Under the pieces are notes generated by a model. The model was not told the origin of the DNA. It did no database searches and saw only the letters and a program-made list of their open reading frames with translations. From Spirochaetaceae bacterium UBA4077 (GTDB taxonomy: Bacteria; Spirochaetota; Spirochaetia; Treponematales; Rectinemataceae), in the NCBI GenBank assembly GCA_002383375.1, contig DFYR01000029.1:1093-15304 (forward strand): a stretch of 14,212 bases of DNA. The letters run 5' to 3'. A program made the translations under genes and the position numbers. Of the stretch, positions 6,624 to 14,143 are shown piece after piece; the first letter of the stretch is position 1; each line of letters begins with the position of its first letter.

Positions 6624-7751
6624 ATGGATATTCCGTTCAAATACAACGAACTGCAGAACATACTACGAATCGGGGCCATGGATCTCGCCGTGGCGAGTTC
6701 GCGTCATAATGTTCGCTATTTGCTGGGAGCATACTACTACCATTTTCACGAGCATTCAACACGTATGGCCCAAAGCCAGTATCTTCCCTTCGTCGGGATC
6801 GCCGCATCGGGGATAGAGAGTGCGTTCTATATCCACCGGCCCGACGAGGTCGGCCAGATCAGCGTGTCGGAATTATGGATACCCAACCTCGTCGGCGCAC
6901 TGCGGGGCACCCTCAGCTCGGCGGCAGCCCTGGCAGAGCAAATAAAGAAAATGGGTCTCGAAAAGGCCAGGATTGGACTCGAAATGCCTTTTCTGCCCGC
7001 CGACGCCTTTCTGGCCTTGCGCAAGGAGTTGCCTAAGGCGGATTTTATCGACGCGACTCCGGCCTTCGAAGCCTTGAGGGCGCGCAAGAGCCCGGCCGAG
7101 ATCGCCGTCATGCGGAGCGCTTACGCAGCCCTGGCCGAAGCCATCCACGAATCCTTCCTGACCTCCGCCGAGGGCGATACAACCCAAGAAATCGCCAAGC
7201 GCGTCGAAATCAAGACGGCGGAACGGGGACTGTCCTTCCTATTCGCCCTCGTCTGCGCCGGTCCTGGCTTCCTGCGAGCCCCTTCCACGGCGCCTTGGGA
7301 GAGGGGCAGAATTCTGCACATCGACGCTGGAGCCTCGGACCGCGACTATATCGCCGACATTTGCCGCATGGGCTGCATCGGAAAACCCTCGCCCCTCGCC
7401 GTGGAACTGCATAAAGCCTGCATCCAGGTCCAGGACGAGGTACGGGCGATGGTAAGGCCCGGCTTGCCCTGCAGGGATCTTGTCGCCCTGGGGGAAAGGG
7501 TATCGAAATCCTATCCTTTCTCCCGGTATTCCCGTTTCGTCGTTCACGGCATCGGCATGGTCCCTTACGAGCGGCCGATATTTTCGCCGCCCGGCGACGA
7601 GGTATTGGAAGAAGGCATGGTCCTGTCCATCGAAACGGATTTCATCCACCCCGAGGTCGGCCATGTGAAGATAGAAGACGCCGTCGCCGTCACCGCAGAC
7701 GGGCATGAGGGTCTTGGCGACGCCGGCCGGGATTGGACGATCCTCGAATGA
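6624..7751 (+). CDS. M24-family (creatinase/prolidase fold) metallohydrolase-like protein
   Basis: This 375-aa protein has an N-terminal creatinase-like domain (about 1-145) and a C-terminal pita-bread catalytic domain. All five dinuclear metal ligands are in place with prolidase-like spacing: D234 (HIDAG), D245, H308 (VVHGIG), E337 (SIETD) and E351 (KIEDAV). The two histidines that in prolidase and aminopeptidase P assist catalysis are absent: the position 7 after H308 is Tyr315, and no His occurs in 212-231. It therefore may not be an ordinary Xaa-Pro peptidase. Creatinase and ectoine hydrolase share this fold, so a non-peptide amide substrate is possible. I chose ATG 6624 because GAGG stands 5-6 nt before it; the ATG at 6600 has no ribosome site. 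It is cytoplasmic, is divergent from dctP and overlaps the next gene by ATGA. Confidence 0.85.
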   Translation: MDIPFKYNELQNILRIGAMDLAVASSRHNVRYLLGAYYYHFHEHSTRMAQSQYLPFVGIAASGIESAFYIHRPDEVGQISVSELWIPNLVGALRGTLSSAAALAEQIKKMGLEKARIGLEMPFLPADAFLALRKELPKADFIDATPAFEALRARKSPAEIAVMRSAYAALAEAIHESFLTSAEGDTTQEIAKRVEIKTAERGLSFLFALVCAGPGFLRAPSTAPWERGRILHIDAGASDRDYIADICRMGCIGKPSPLAVELHKACIQVQDEVRAMVRPGLPCRDLVALGERVSKSYPFSRYSRFVVHGIGMVPYERPIFSPPGDEVLEEGMVLSIETDFIHPEVGHVKIEDAVAVTADGHEGLGDAGRDWTILE

Positions 7752-7978
7752 AGATACGCCTGCGCCTTTTCGCTTCCCTTCAAAAATGGATACCCGAGAA
7801 CCCTGTCGAGGCGGAGGTGCCGGAGGGCATCACCTTGCGCGATTTCCTGCGCGACCAGGGAATACCCGAAGCCTCGGTCGCCATCTGCATCCGGAATGGC
7901 GACAAATTAGCAGGTCTCGACGCTCCCCTTATCGACGGCGACTATCTGGAATTGTTCCCCCTCATCGGCGGCGGCTGA
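7748..7978 (+). CDS. MoaD/ThiS-like ubiquitin-fold sulfur-carrier protein
   Basis: This 76-aa protein starts with the ATG that overlaps the M24 stop (ATGA at 7748-7751), implying translational coupling. The pattern MKIRLRLFASLQKW, then VEAEVPEGITLRDFLRD, VAICIRNGDKL and DGDYLELFPLIGGG matches the MoaD/ThiS beta-grasp fold, including the exposed C-terminal Gly-Gly that is adenylated and thiocarboxylated by an E1-like MoeB/ThiF enzyme to carry sulfur. The terminus is GGG rather than the more usual GG. No E1-like, moaE, thiazole or aldehyde oxidoreductase gene is nearby, so the sulfur acceptor (molybdopterin/tungstopterin, thiazole or other) cannot be assigned. Confidence 0.82.
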   Translation: MKIRLRLFASLQKWIPENPVEAEVPEGITLRDFLRDQGIPEASVAICIRNGDKLAGLDAPLIDGDYLELFPLIGGG

Positions 7979-8000
7979 AAGCCCGGGATGAGAGCCCTTT

Positions 8001-8675
8001 TCAGTATCTTCGCCGTGTGAGCTCCCCCAATTTTTCGAAGCGCGGCGCGAAGCGAAAGCTCCCATCCAGCCGCCTGGCAGCATAGGACACCGACATCCCG
8101 ATAAAGAGGGCGTTCAGGAGTGTGCCTATGCCGATCCCTACGAAAGAGCCCAGCCTCCAGTAACCCAGCAGCGCAGAAACGGCGATGGTAGAGAGGTCGA
8201 ACGAGGTACGAAGCCCCTTGTAGGGGATCTTGAAATGCACGGAGATTTCTTTCATGAAGGTGTCGAAGGGCAGGATGGGCATTTCGCACAGGATGAGGAG
8301 GGCTGTTCCCACCGATAAGCCACAATACCCCAGAAGATAGTAAATCCCGCGCGCCATGGGTGAGGTAGGTAAAGTGACTATCATGGACGCGAACAGGTCG
8401 ATTAGAAGGCCGTAGAGGATAGCCAGGCCGAAGGAGAGTATAAAGCCGAGGTTGATCTTCCTAATCAGCAGAACGAGGACGATCATCATCGAGCATTGGA
8501 TGAGATAATTCCAGGTTCCGTAGGAAAACCGCGGGAATACTCCGTTCAGGACGTAGGAAGCGAGGGCGAGCGTCGACATCCCCAGGTCGGATTTGGCGAA
8601 AAAAGCCACAGCGCAGGCATTTATAGCGAGGCCCATGAGCAAGGCGAGTTCGCCGTAAAAGGGCCGCCGCCTCAT
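8001..8675 (-). CDS. YczE/YitT-like multi-pass membrane protein
   Basis: This 224-aa inner-membrane protein has about five hydrophobic segments. Features such as AKSDLGMSTLALASYVLN, SYGTWNYLIQ, LPFDTFMKEIS and GIGTLLNALFIGMS match the YczE/YitT-like family (DUF6198 type), whose biochemical role is not established, although membrane transport is often suggested. Its ATG overlaps the dehydrogenase stop by 4 bp (ATGA), so it is the last cistron of operon B. It converges with the MoaD-like gene across 22 bp that contain no convincing terminator. Its place in a catabolic operon suggests an uptake or efflux role for a pathway compound (inference). Confidence 0.75.
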   Translation of the reverse strand: MRRRPFYGELALLMGLAINACAVAFFAKSDLGMSTLALASYVLNGVFPRFSYGTWNYLIQCSMMIVLVLLIRKINLGFILSFGLAILYGLLIDLFASMIVTLPTSPMARGIYYLLGYCGLSVGTALLILCEMPILPFDTFMKEISVHFKIPYKGLRTSFDLSTIAVSALLGYWRLGSFVGIGIGTLLNALFIGMSVSYAARRLDGSFRFAPRFEKLGELTRRRY

Positions 8676-9703
8676 TCGTTCGTCAGTATCACCTTGATGT
8701 CGCTGGTTTTGCCCGAGGCGAGTTCCTCGAATATGCGAGGTCCCTCAGACATGGGATAGCGCGAAGTGATCATCTGGGCGACGTCGAGCTTGCCGTCTAT
8801 GATCATCTGCAGACCCTCGCGCATCTCGGTGGTGTACATGTAGCTGCTCTGCATCCGCAGCTCCTTCACCACGGCATGCTTATACTCTATCTCCATCTTG
8901 GGGGAGGCCAGGCCGACCATGAGGAGGGTGCCGCCGTTGCGGGCTATCTCGATGCCAACGTTGATCGTTTCCGGGAGTCCCGCGGCGTCGAAGACCACGT
9001 CCAGGCCGACGCCCTCGGTGAGCTTCCGGGTATAGCCCAGCACGTCTTCCCTCGAGTTGATGGCATGGGTCGCGCCGCACTGCAAAGCCATCTTCAGCCT
9101 TTTTTCCACGATGTCGATCGCGACGATACGTTTCGCCCCAAAGCTCTTGAGGCACATGACGGCCATGAGGCCGATCGGCCCTGCCCCGAAGACGGCCACG
9201 TTTTTGCCGGCCAGGTTCCCTGCGTGCTTGGTGGCGCGAAGGGAGATGGAAAGGGGCTCGACAAGGGCGCACTCATCGAAGGAAACGGAGTCCGGCAGGG
9301 GCATTATTTTAGCCGCGGGAGCCACGACGTAATCGGCCATCGCGCCGTTATAGCTACCGGCCTTCATGGTCGTACCGATGATATAGCGATTGTCGCAAAC
9401 GTTCTGGAGACCGTCTTTGCAATCCTGGCAGGTGCCGCAAAAGAGATTGGTCACCACCCCGACCCTTGTCCCAGGCTTAAGTCCACTCACTCCTTCGCCG
9501 AGTTGGGCGATTTCGCCAGAAAACTCATGTCCCATGATAAGCGGAGGTACGCGCATCGCGGAGCCGCCCTTGTAACCGGATAGATCCGATCCGCAAATCG
9601 ATACCGATCTGACCTTTACCAATACCTCGCCGTTCTTCGGTTTAGGCGTCTGTACTTCCTCGTACCGAAGATCCCGGGGACCATGATACACCAACGCTTT
9701 CAT
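8672..9703 (-). CDS. Zinc-dependent medium-chain alcohol/polyol dehydrogenase
   Basis: This 343-aa MDR-family oxidoreductase oxidises a secondary alcohol, polyol or hydroxy acid with NAD(P). Catalytic zinc ligands are C37 (ICGSD), H59 (GHE) and probably E149 or E60; the structural zinc lobe has C89, C92, C95 and C103. The nucleotide-binding motif GAGPIG (173-178) and Asp197 at the end of the second Rossmann strand favour NAD over NADP. The nearest named relatives are sorbitol, threonine and galactitol-phosphate dehydrogenases, but the substrate is not readable. Its ATG is 3 bp after the stop of the TIM-barrel gene, with AAGGAG inside that gene's end. It is complete and has normal length. Confidence 0.93.
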   Translation of the reverse strand: MKALVYHGPRDLRYEEVQTPKPKNGEVLVKVRSVSICGSDLSGYKGGSAMRVPPLIMGHEFSGEIAQLGEGVSGLKPGTRVGVVTNLFCGTCQDCKDGLQNVCDNRYIIGTTMKAGSYNGAMADYVVAPAAKIMPLPDSVSFDECALVEPLSISLRATKHAGNLAGKNVAVFGAGPIGLMAVMCLKSFGAKRIVAIDIVEKRLKMALQCGATHAINSREDVLGYTRKLTEGVGLDVVFDAAGLPETINVGIEIARNGGTLLMVGLASPKMEIEYKHAVVKELRMQSSYMYTTEMREGLQMIIDGKLDVAQMITSRYPMSEGPRIFEELASGKTSDIKVILTNE

Positions 9704-9706
9704 CGC

Positions 9707-10519
9707 CTACTCCTTTAGAGCCCTGTAGGGCTCGATTCCGTGCGCCTTGAAGAAACCTAGACACTCCCGTATTTCCCTCAGAAAGTCCTCGAAGACCGAA
9801 GCCTCCACCGAGAGTATTCCCTTATACGCTATCCGCTTTAGCGCGGTTAAAAAGGGAACGTAGTCGAAGCCGTCGTCCAGCCTGGGCACTACCCTCCTGG
9901 GGAATTCGGAGAGAGGGTTGTCCAGGTGGACATGTTTGATCCAGGGTTCGTATTCCTCGATTTCACCCAAGGGCCGGCCCAGTTCGACCATGTACCGATA
10001 ATCGATGAAGGTCTTGAGGTTGGGCTTGTCGAATCTTCGGATAAACTGGACAGCCTCGGGAAGGCTGTTGACCATATTGGAAAGCTTCTTGCCCAGCGGC
10101 TCGATCAGCACAGTGATGTTTCGCGCCGCGCATATGTCCAGCAGCATGGCGAAGAATTCGTCGAATTTTGCCGCCGCCCCGACGATGTCGCCCTCGGCGG
10201 GAAGGCTTCGTGCCTTGCCGTTGCCGAACACGAAATAGCGGGCGCCCATCTCGGCGCAGCGATCGGTCGCTTTTTCGAGAAAACCGCGATAATATCCGAG
10301 GTCGAAAGAAGAATCATACACGCGGCAATCGAGTGGTATGGGATTATCGAAAACTTCGGCGGGAATGCCGCAGTCGCGCAACTTCTTCAACGCTCCGGCG
10401 AAGCCGGCCTGGTCGAAGGCGGCAATTTCCTTGACATGGAGTTCCGCGCAGTCGTAGCCAGCGGCGGCGATGTCGTCCAGGTCTTTTATGAAGCCGAAAC
10501 AGCTCAAACGCATTTTCAT
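9707..10519 (-). CDS. Sugar phosphate isomerase/epimerase-type TIM-barrel protein
   Basis: This 270-aa protein of the xylose-isomerase-like/AP-endonuclease-2 superfamily is a cytoplasmic TIM barrel that usually isomerises or epimerises sugars or ketoses with a divalent metal. Likely metal ligands follow the family order: E140 (VLIEPLG), D173 (FIDYRYM), H198 (KHVHLDN) and E239 (LSVEAS). AGYDCAELHVKE (20-31) is the typical first strand-loop, which contacts substrate. It starts with ATG 10519 behind GAGGAG. In the operon it sits directly upstream of the zinc dehydrogenase, a common pairing in sugar-acid and polyol degradation. The actual substrate is unknown; hydroxypyruvate isomerase-like or 2-oxo-tetronate isomerase-like roles are possible. 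Confidence 0.88.
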   Translation of the reverse strand: MKMRLSCFGFIKDLDDIAAAGYDCAELHVKEIAAFDQAGFAGALKKLRDCGIPAEVFDNPIPLDCRVYDSSFDLGYYRGFLEKATDRCAEMGARYFVFGNGKARSLPAEGDIVGAAAKFDEFFAMLLDICAARNITVLIEPLGKKLSNMVNSLPEAVQFIRRFDKPNLKTFIDYRYMVELGRPLGEIEEYEPWIKHVHLDNPLSEFPRRVVPRLDDGFDYVPFLTALKRIAYKGILSVEASVFEDFLREIRECLGFFKAHGIEPYRALKE

Positions 10520-10545
10520 CGCGGTCTCCTCGCCGGTCTATCGCT

Positions 10546-11178
10546 TCAGTCGGGCTGAAGCTCCGTGGCCATGAAAATCGCCTTCGTCGTCGTCTCGTAC
10601 TGATGCCAGGGATAGACGCAATCCTCATCGTACATAGGCTCATGGGTGCAGCCGGGTGACATGGGGTCCTCGCGGTAGAGAGTCGAAACGTCCTGTTGCC
10701 TGCATTGCTGCATGCACCCATAGCCGAGAATCTGCGTGTGCGCTTCCCTTATAGGCCGATCTCCCCAATGGGTTCTGTGGAGACCGACCTTGAGCGGCAC
10801 GGCATCGGCGAAGCACATGTTAGCTTCCAGGTTTCCGAGCTTGATTTTCGGAGAACGATAAAGTTGAACCCCCTTGTGCCGTTCCAGTTTCGTCAGCTCG
10901 TACATTAGGGTCCAGGTTTCCCTGATGTGCCTAAAAAGTTCCTCATGATCGACATGGCGCTGGAAATTTTCTATGACGAAGCAGCGCTCAATGTGCTCAA
11001 TCGTAAAATTGGTAACCACCGTCGATCTGAAAAAACCTAAGCCTTGCCGGGATATGTCTATGGGATTTTGAGCCAGGTTGAGTACTATGCTCTTTTCGCC
11101 GACGGCGAACTTGGGCTCCCGCACTATGTATTTTACCGAAAAGAAAGGTTCAGCAAAATTCACATCCCTTACGCTCAT
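10546..11178 (-). CDS. Conserved-looking protein of unknown function (operon B)
   Basis: I do not recognise this 210-aa protein. It has no signal peptide or membrane segment and should be cytoplasmic. The C-terminal half is rich in His, Cys, Asp and Glu in a pattern that looks enzymatic: LHRTHWGDRP (about 132-141), AHTQILGYGCMQQCRQQD, then MSPGCTHEP and YPWHQYET, ending shortly after in MATELQPD. The short strand-like segments and paired His residues could suit a metal-binding cupin-type barrel, but that is a guess. Translation starts at ATG 11178 with a purine-rich GGCGGAAAG before it, 15 bp after the racemase stop, so it belongs to the operon and probably acts in the same pathway. Confidence 0.75.
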   Translation of the reverse strand: MSVRDVNFAEPFFSVKYIVREPKFAVGEKSIVLNLAQNPIDISRQGLGFFRSTVVTNFTIEHIERCFVIENFQRHVDHEELFRHIRETWTLMYELTKLERHKGVQLYRSPKIKLGNLEANMCFADAVPLKVGLHRTHWGDRPIREAHTQILGYGCMQQCRQQDVSTLYREDPMSPGCTHEPMYDEDCVYPWHQYETTTKAIFMATELQPD

Positions 11179-11193
11179 GCTTTCCGCCTTATC

Positions 11194-11910
11194 TCACCGC
11201 GCAGCGCCTTTAGGATTTCGGCCACGGTCCGCAAGCAGGGCGCCCAGGCGATCGAATGCCTCGACTCCTGCGCAGAGAATTGGAATCGCGAGACCAAGGG
11301 CTTTAAGTTTGTCTTCGATTATGCCAAAGGGAATCTGTCCCATAAGGACGCAATCAACGTCCATCGCGGCCAATTTAGATACTTCGCGCAACACAATCTC
11401 GTCGTGGGCGTCGAAATCGCCGGCATTGAACAGATCCAGAGCCCTGTTGTCACCGGCGAAGACGATGGAGACCTGTCTGCCGGCCGCTAGCGCCCTAGCC
11501 TCAAGGCCTTCCTTCACCACAGGCGTCGTGTATTCGGTCGTCGTTATGACACCGATCCTAGAATACCTCTCCACCGCCCGGTCCAAGAGGAAGCCGTCAA
11601 GCTGCAGGCAGGGGATATCGACCACTTGTCTCGCGAATTCGGTAGCCTTGGGCATGAGACTGCAGCAGGAAACGACAATGTCGCAGCCGGCGCGCTGCAA
11701 TTCTTCCGCTAAGTTCGCCCAACGCAAGAGATTACTCTTCGGCATGACGCCGGCAGGTGACGAAAAGTTGGCCGCCTTCACATTGCCGTCATACATATGC
11801 AAATAGGCTGCTCCGGGAAGCCGCGATTTCATGAATCGCTCGACCATGCCGATAGTCGCTGGCGTGGTATGAAGGAATCCGACCTTGGCCTCGCTCATCC
11901 TTCGATTCAT
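11194..11910 (-). CDS. Asp/Glu racemase-superfamily protein with altered second catalytic site
   Basis: This 238-aa protein has the two-domain Asp/Glu/hydantoin racemase fold. The first catalytic motif is DIVVSCCSLMP with C82/C83. The region that should contain the second cysteine reads DCVLMGQIPFG (186-196): where relatives have LGCT the sequence has MGQ192. C187 is five residues earlier and C213 lies later. One-cysteine members of this superfamily (arylmalonate decarboxylase) are known to do other chemistry, so decarboxylation, isomerisation or lyase activity is as likely as racemisation. Translation probably starts at ATG 11910, 3 bp after the VOC stop, with GAAGG 8 nt upstream. It is cytoplasmic and part of operon B. 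Confidence 0.83.
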   Translation of the reverse strand: MNRRMSEAKVGFLHTTPATIGMVERFMKSRLPGAAYLHMYDGNVKAANFSSPAGVMPKSNLLRWANLAEELQRAGCDIVVSCCSLMPKATEFARQVVDIPCLQLDGFLLDRAVERYSRIGVITTTEYTTPVVKEGLEARALAAGRQVSIVFAGDNRALDLFNAGDFDAHDEIVLREVSKLAAMDVDCVLMGQIPFGIIEDKLKALGLAIPILCAGVEAFDRLGALLADRGRNPKGAAR

Positions 11911-11913
11911 TCT

Positions 11914-12327
11914 CTACGCCTTCGGCCACTCGAAGAACTCGATAAGCCCGATATATTTATGCCGAAGGAAACAAATAAGGTTTTTCTGGAACACGCCGCT
12001 CGTGATCGGCTCGTAGACGCTGTACTCGCCGGTGGCCATAAGCCTGTCGAAGGTAGCGCGGATATCCTCGACGTCATAGCAGAGATGATGAAGCATGAAG
12101 GGAGCGCTGGTCGTGGACAACTCACCCGATATGAACGAAGGCTTGGACAGATCCGCGGGAGCCATTATCTCCACGATGGTATCGCCCAACTTTACCCGCT
12201 GGACGAACATGTTTTTAGGCTCATGGTGCTTTGGCTCATCGTGCACCTTCTCGTAGCCGAGCTTCAGGAAGGCTTCCACCGCCGGGGCCAGCTTTCGGGC
12301 CGCGTATCCCAGATGGTTCAGTTTCAT
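11914..12327 (-). CDS. VOC/glyoxalase-fold protein, methylmalonyl-CoA-epimerase-like
   Basis: This 137-aa protein has two beta-alpha-beta-beta-beta modules of the vicinal oxygen chelate fold. Predicted metal ligands follow the family order: H5 (NHLGYA), E53 (IVEIMAP), H80 or H81 (LHHLCYDV) and E130 (GLIEFFE). The pattern NHLGYAA, a kLGY segment, FMLHHLCYDVEDI and a C-terminal LIEFFE resembles methylmalonyl-CoA epimerase and lactoylglutathione lyase relatives, but none of the usual B12-pathway genes is nearby. A substrate with an acidic carbon next to a carbonyl (isomerase or epimerase) is plausible. It sits 9 bp after dctM, with GAGGGA as ribosome site. Confidence 0.83.
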   Translation of the reverse strand: MKLNHLGYAARKLAPAVEAFLKLGYEKVHDEPKHHEPKNMFVQRVKLGDTIVEIMAPADLSKPSFISGELSTTSAPFMLHHLCYDVEDIRATFDRLMATGEYSVYEPITSGVFQKNLICFLRHKYIGLIEFFEWPKA

Positions 12328-12336
12328 AACATCCCT

Positions 12337-13617
12337 CTATTTTACGTAGCCTAGGAGCCGTGGCAGAAACATGGAAAGAGGCTCGAAATATGTAACAAGC
12401 AGGAGCGTGGCCACGGACGCCGCCAGGAATGGCCATAAAGCCTTAGCCACCTTCTCCATAGGCCGTTTGGCGATATTGCAGGCGATATGGAGGCAGAGAC
12501 CGACCGGCGGCGTGATCAAGCCGATCATGAGGTTGAGGACCACGATGGTGCCCAGCATTATCGGGTTGATCCCAAAGGGTTTGGTGATCTGCAGGAGGAT
12601 GGGCACGAGGATGATGAGAGCGGCTGTGCCTTCCATGAAGCATCCCACGATGAGGAGCATTATGTTTATCGCGAAGAGCAAAAGATACTTGTTCGTGAAG
12701 GTTTTGCCGATGAAGAGCGCCATCGTCTGCGGCACTTGTTCTACAACAAGGGCCCAATTGAAGACGTTGGAGAGCGCGATGAGGAGAAATACCACGCCCG
12801 TCGTCTTGGCTGTTCCGATGAAGGATTCCTTGAGACCTTTCCAGCTGAGGTTCTTGTAGACGAAAAACCCTATCACCATGGCGTAGATGACGGCTACCGC
12901 CGCAGCTTCGGTGGCCGTGAAAATGCCACCCAGGATGCCACCCAGGATGATGAGCGGCATGAGGAGGGGAACGATGCCCTGCCCTATGGCCTTCGCCATT
13001 TCCGCGAAGGTCGGCCATCGATCGGATCTTGCGTAATTGCGTTTGTGCGCCACGATGGCATTTACGATCATCTGGCTGATGCCCAGAAGGATGCCCGGAA
13101 GGAGTCCCGAGAGGAAGAGCGCGGCCACCGACTGCGAGCTGATCAGCGAATAGACGACAAAGGGGATGCTTGGCGGTATGATGGGACCGATCACCGAGGA
13201 GGCGCAGGTTATGGCCGCGGCGTAGTCGGCATCGTAACCGTCGGCCACCATGGCAGGGATGATCAAGGGACCTTCGGAGGAGGTATCGGCCACCGCTGAG
13301 CCCGATATGCCAGCGAAAAACATCGAGGTCAGGACATTCACATGGCCAAGGCCTCCGCGGAGCCTGCCGACGAAGACGTCGGCGAGGTTCACCAGGCGCT
13401 TGGATATGCCTAGGTGGTTCATGAGCTCTCCGGAGAGGATGAAGAAGGGAATGGCCATGAAAGGAAAGGAGTCCAGTCCCGTGAACATCCGCTGGGCTAT
13501 GAGTCCTACAGGAATGCCTTTCTGGAGAAGAAATATCAGGCTGGAGCACCCCAAGCTAAAGGAAACGGGAACGCCGATCACGATAAATACGACAAAGCCT
13601 AGTACGGTCAGCAGCAT
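12337..13617 (-). CDS. dctM: TRAP transporter large permease DctM (operon B)
   Basis: This 426-aa permease has about a dozen hydrophobic segments. Signatures: ISGSAVADTSSEGPLIIP, GPIIPPSIPFVVYSLIS, IILGGILGGIFTATEAAAVA and LNLMIGLITPPVGLCLH. It forms the transport channel with the adjacent DctQ. Its ATG is one base after the dctQ stop (TAA T ATG), with GAGGAGG in the end of dctQ. It aligns with the operon A DctM along its length but is clearly diverged, so a different substrate is likely. Downstream genes follow at short spacing, which links the transporter to the catabolic enzymes. Confidence 0.95.
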   Translation of the reverse strand: MLLTVLGFVVFIVIGVPVSFSLGCSSLIFLLQKGIPVGLIAQRMFTGLDSFPFMAIPFFILSGELMNHLGISKRLVNLADVFVGRLRGGLGHVNVLTSMFFAGISGSAVADTSSEGPLIIPAMVADGYDADYAAAITCASSVIGPIIPPSIPFVVYSLISSQSVAALFLSGLLPGILLGISQMIVNAIVAHKRNYARSDRWPTFAEMAKAIGQGIVPLLMPLIILGGILGGIFTATEAAAVAVIYAMVIGFFVYKNLSWKGLKESFIGTAKTTGVVFLLIALSNVFNWALVVEQVPQTMALFIGKTFTNKYLLLFAINIMLLIVGCFMEGTAALIILVPILLQITKPFGINPIMLGTIVVLNLMIGLITPPVGLCLHIACNIAKRPMEKVAKALWPFLAASVATLLLVTYFEPLSMFLPRLLGYVK

Positions 13618-13618
13618 A

Positions 13619-14143
13619 TTAAATTCCCACCTCCTCGTTTACCGGTTTTTCTATCTTTAAAAAGAGGCGGATGATAATGAGAATATTTTCTATAGACATA
13701 AAAATGGCGCCGGCGGTGACCGAAAGATAGGGTATCACCATCGGCATTTCCATGGCGGAGGATTTCTGTATTTTAAGCGTTTCAAGGTAGGCGAAGGATT
13801 TTATCATGACAATCGTCAGGAATATCTGGATAATTATCTTGGCGATGATGCGCAGGACCTGCGCCAGCGCCGGAGGACATTTATTGACGACCAGGTCGAT
13901 GCCGACATGGCTTCCGTCCGCCATGGCGAGCCCTGCCCCGAGCATCCCTGCCCAGACCATGAGATAGCGGCTCAGCTCCTCGGTCCATACCAGGGAATTG
14001 CCCAGTACGTACCTGCAAAATACTCCAGCGGTGATATTGGCCACCATCAAGGCGATGATGATCGTAACGATCCAGTCGATAGCTTTTTCCAAGCCTGCGA
14101 TGGCTTTATCGACAATGCCTAGATTCTGCATCCTGCCCACCAT
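13619..14143 (-). CDS. dctQ: TRAP transporter small permease DctQ (operon B)
   Basis: This 174-aa protein has four membrane segments and the DctQ signature FCRYVLGNSLVWTEELSRYL followed by MVWAGMLGAGLAMADGSHVG. It is the first visible gene of operon B. The start is uncertain: at ATG 14143 the AAGGA abuts the codon, GTG 14140 or ATG 14131 would have longer spacing, and this frame stays open to the window edge upstream. I kept 14143. No DctP is encoded in the window for this system. Confidence 0.9.
   Translation of the reverse strand: MVGRMQNLGIVDKAIAGLEKAIDWIVTIIIALMVANITAGVFCRYVLGNSLVWTEELSRYLMVWAGMLGAGLAMADGSHVGIDLVVNKCPPALAQVLRIIAKIIIQIFLTIVMIKSFAYLETLKIQKSSAMEMPMVIPYLSVTAGAIFMSIENILIIIRLFLKIEKPVNEEVGI

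Noticed and set aside
6509..6708. Open frame upstream of and overlapping the M24 gene whose translation of 6521-6601 looks protein-like
   Set aside because: It has no start codon with a ribosome site, overlaps the M24 gene in another frame and covers the dctP promoter; most likely chance, although a gene remnant cannot be excluded.
7979..8000. Possible terminator between the convergent MoaD-like and YczE-like genes
   Set aside because: AGCCC occurs twice as a direct, not inverted, repeat; only about 3 bp could pair, so no stable hairpin forms.
8876..9583. Long plus-strand open frame (235 codons) opposite the dehydrogenase
   Set aside because: It mirrors a well-conserved MDR dehydrogenase with all zinc ligands; its translation has no recognisable domain and follows from GC-rich codon bias. 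The same applies to the frames opposite the DctM, TIM-barrel and M24 genes.
3608..13617. Two dctQM cassettes as a recent duplication
   Set aside because: The two DctM proteins align but differ at many positions, and neighbouring genes differ, so they look like separate members of a large family, not a recent copy.
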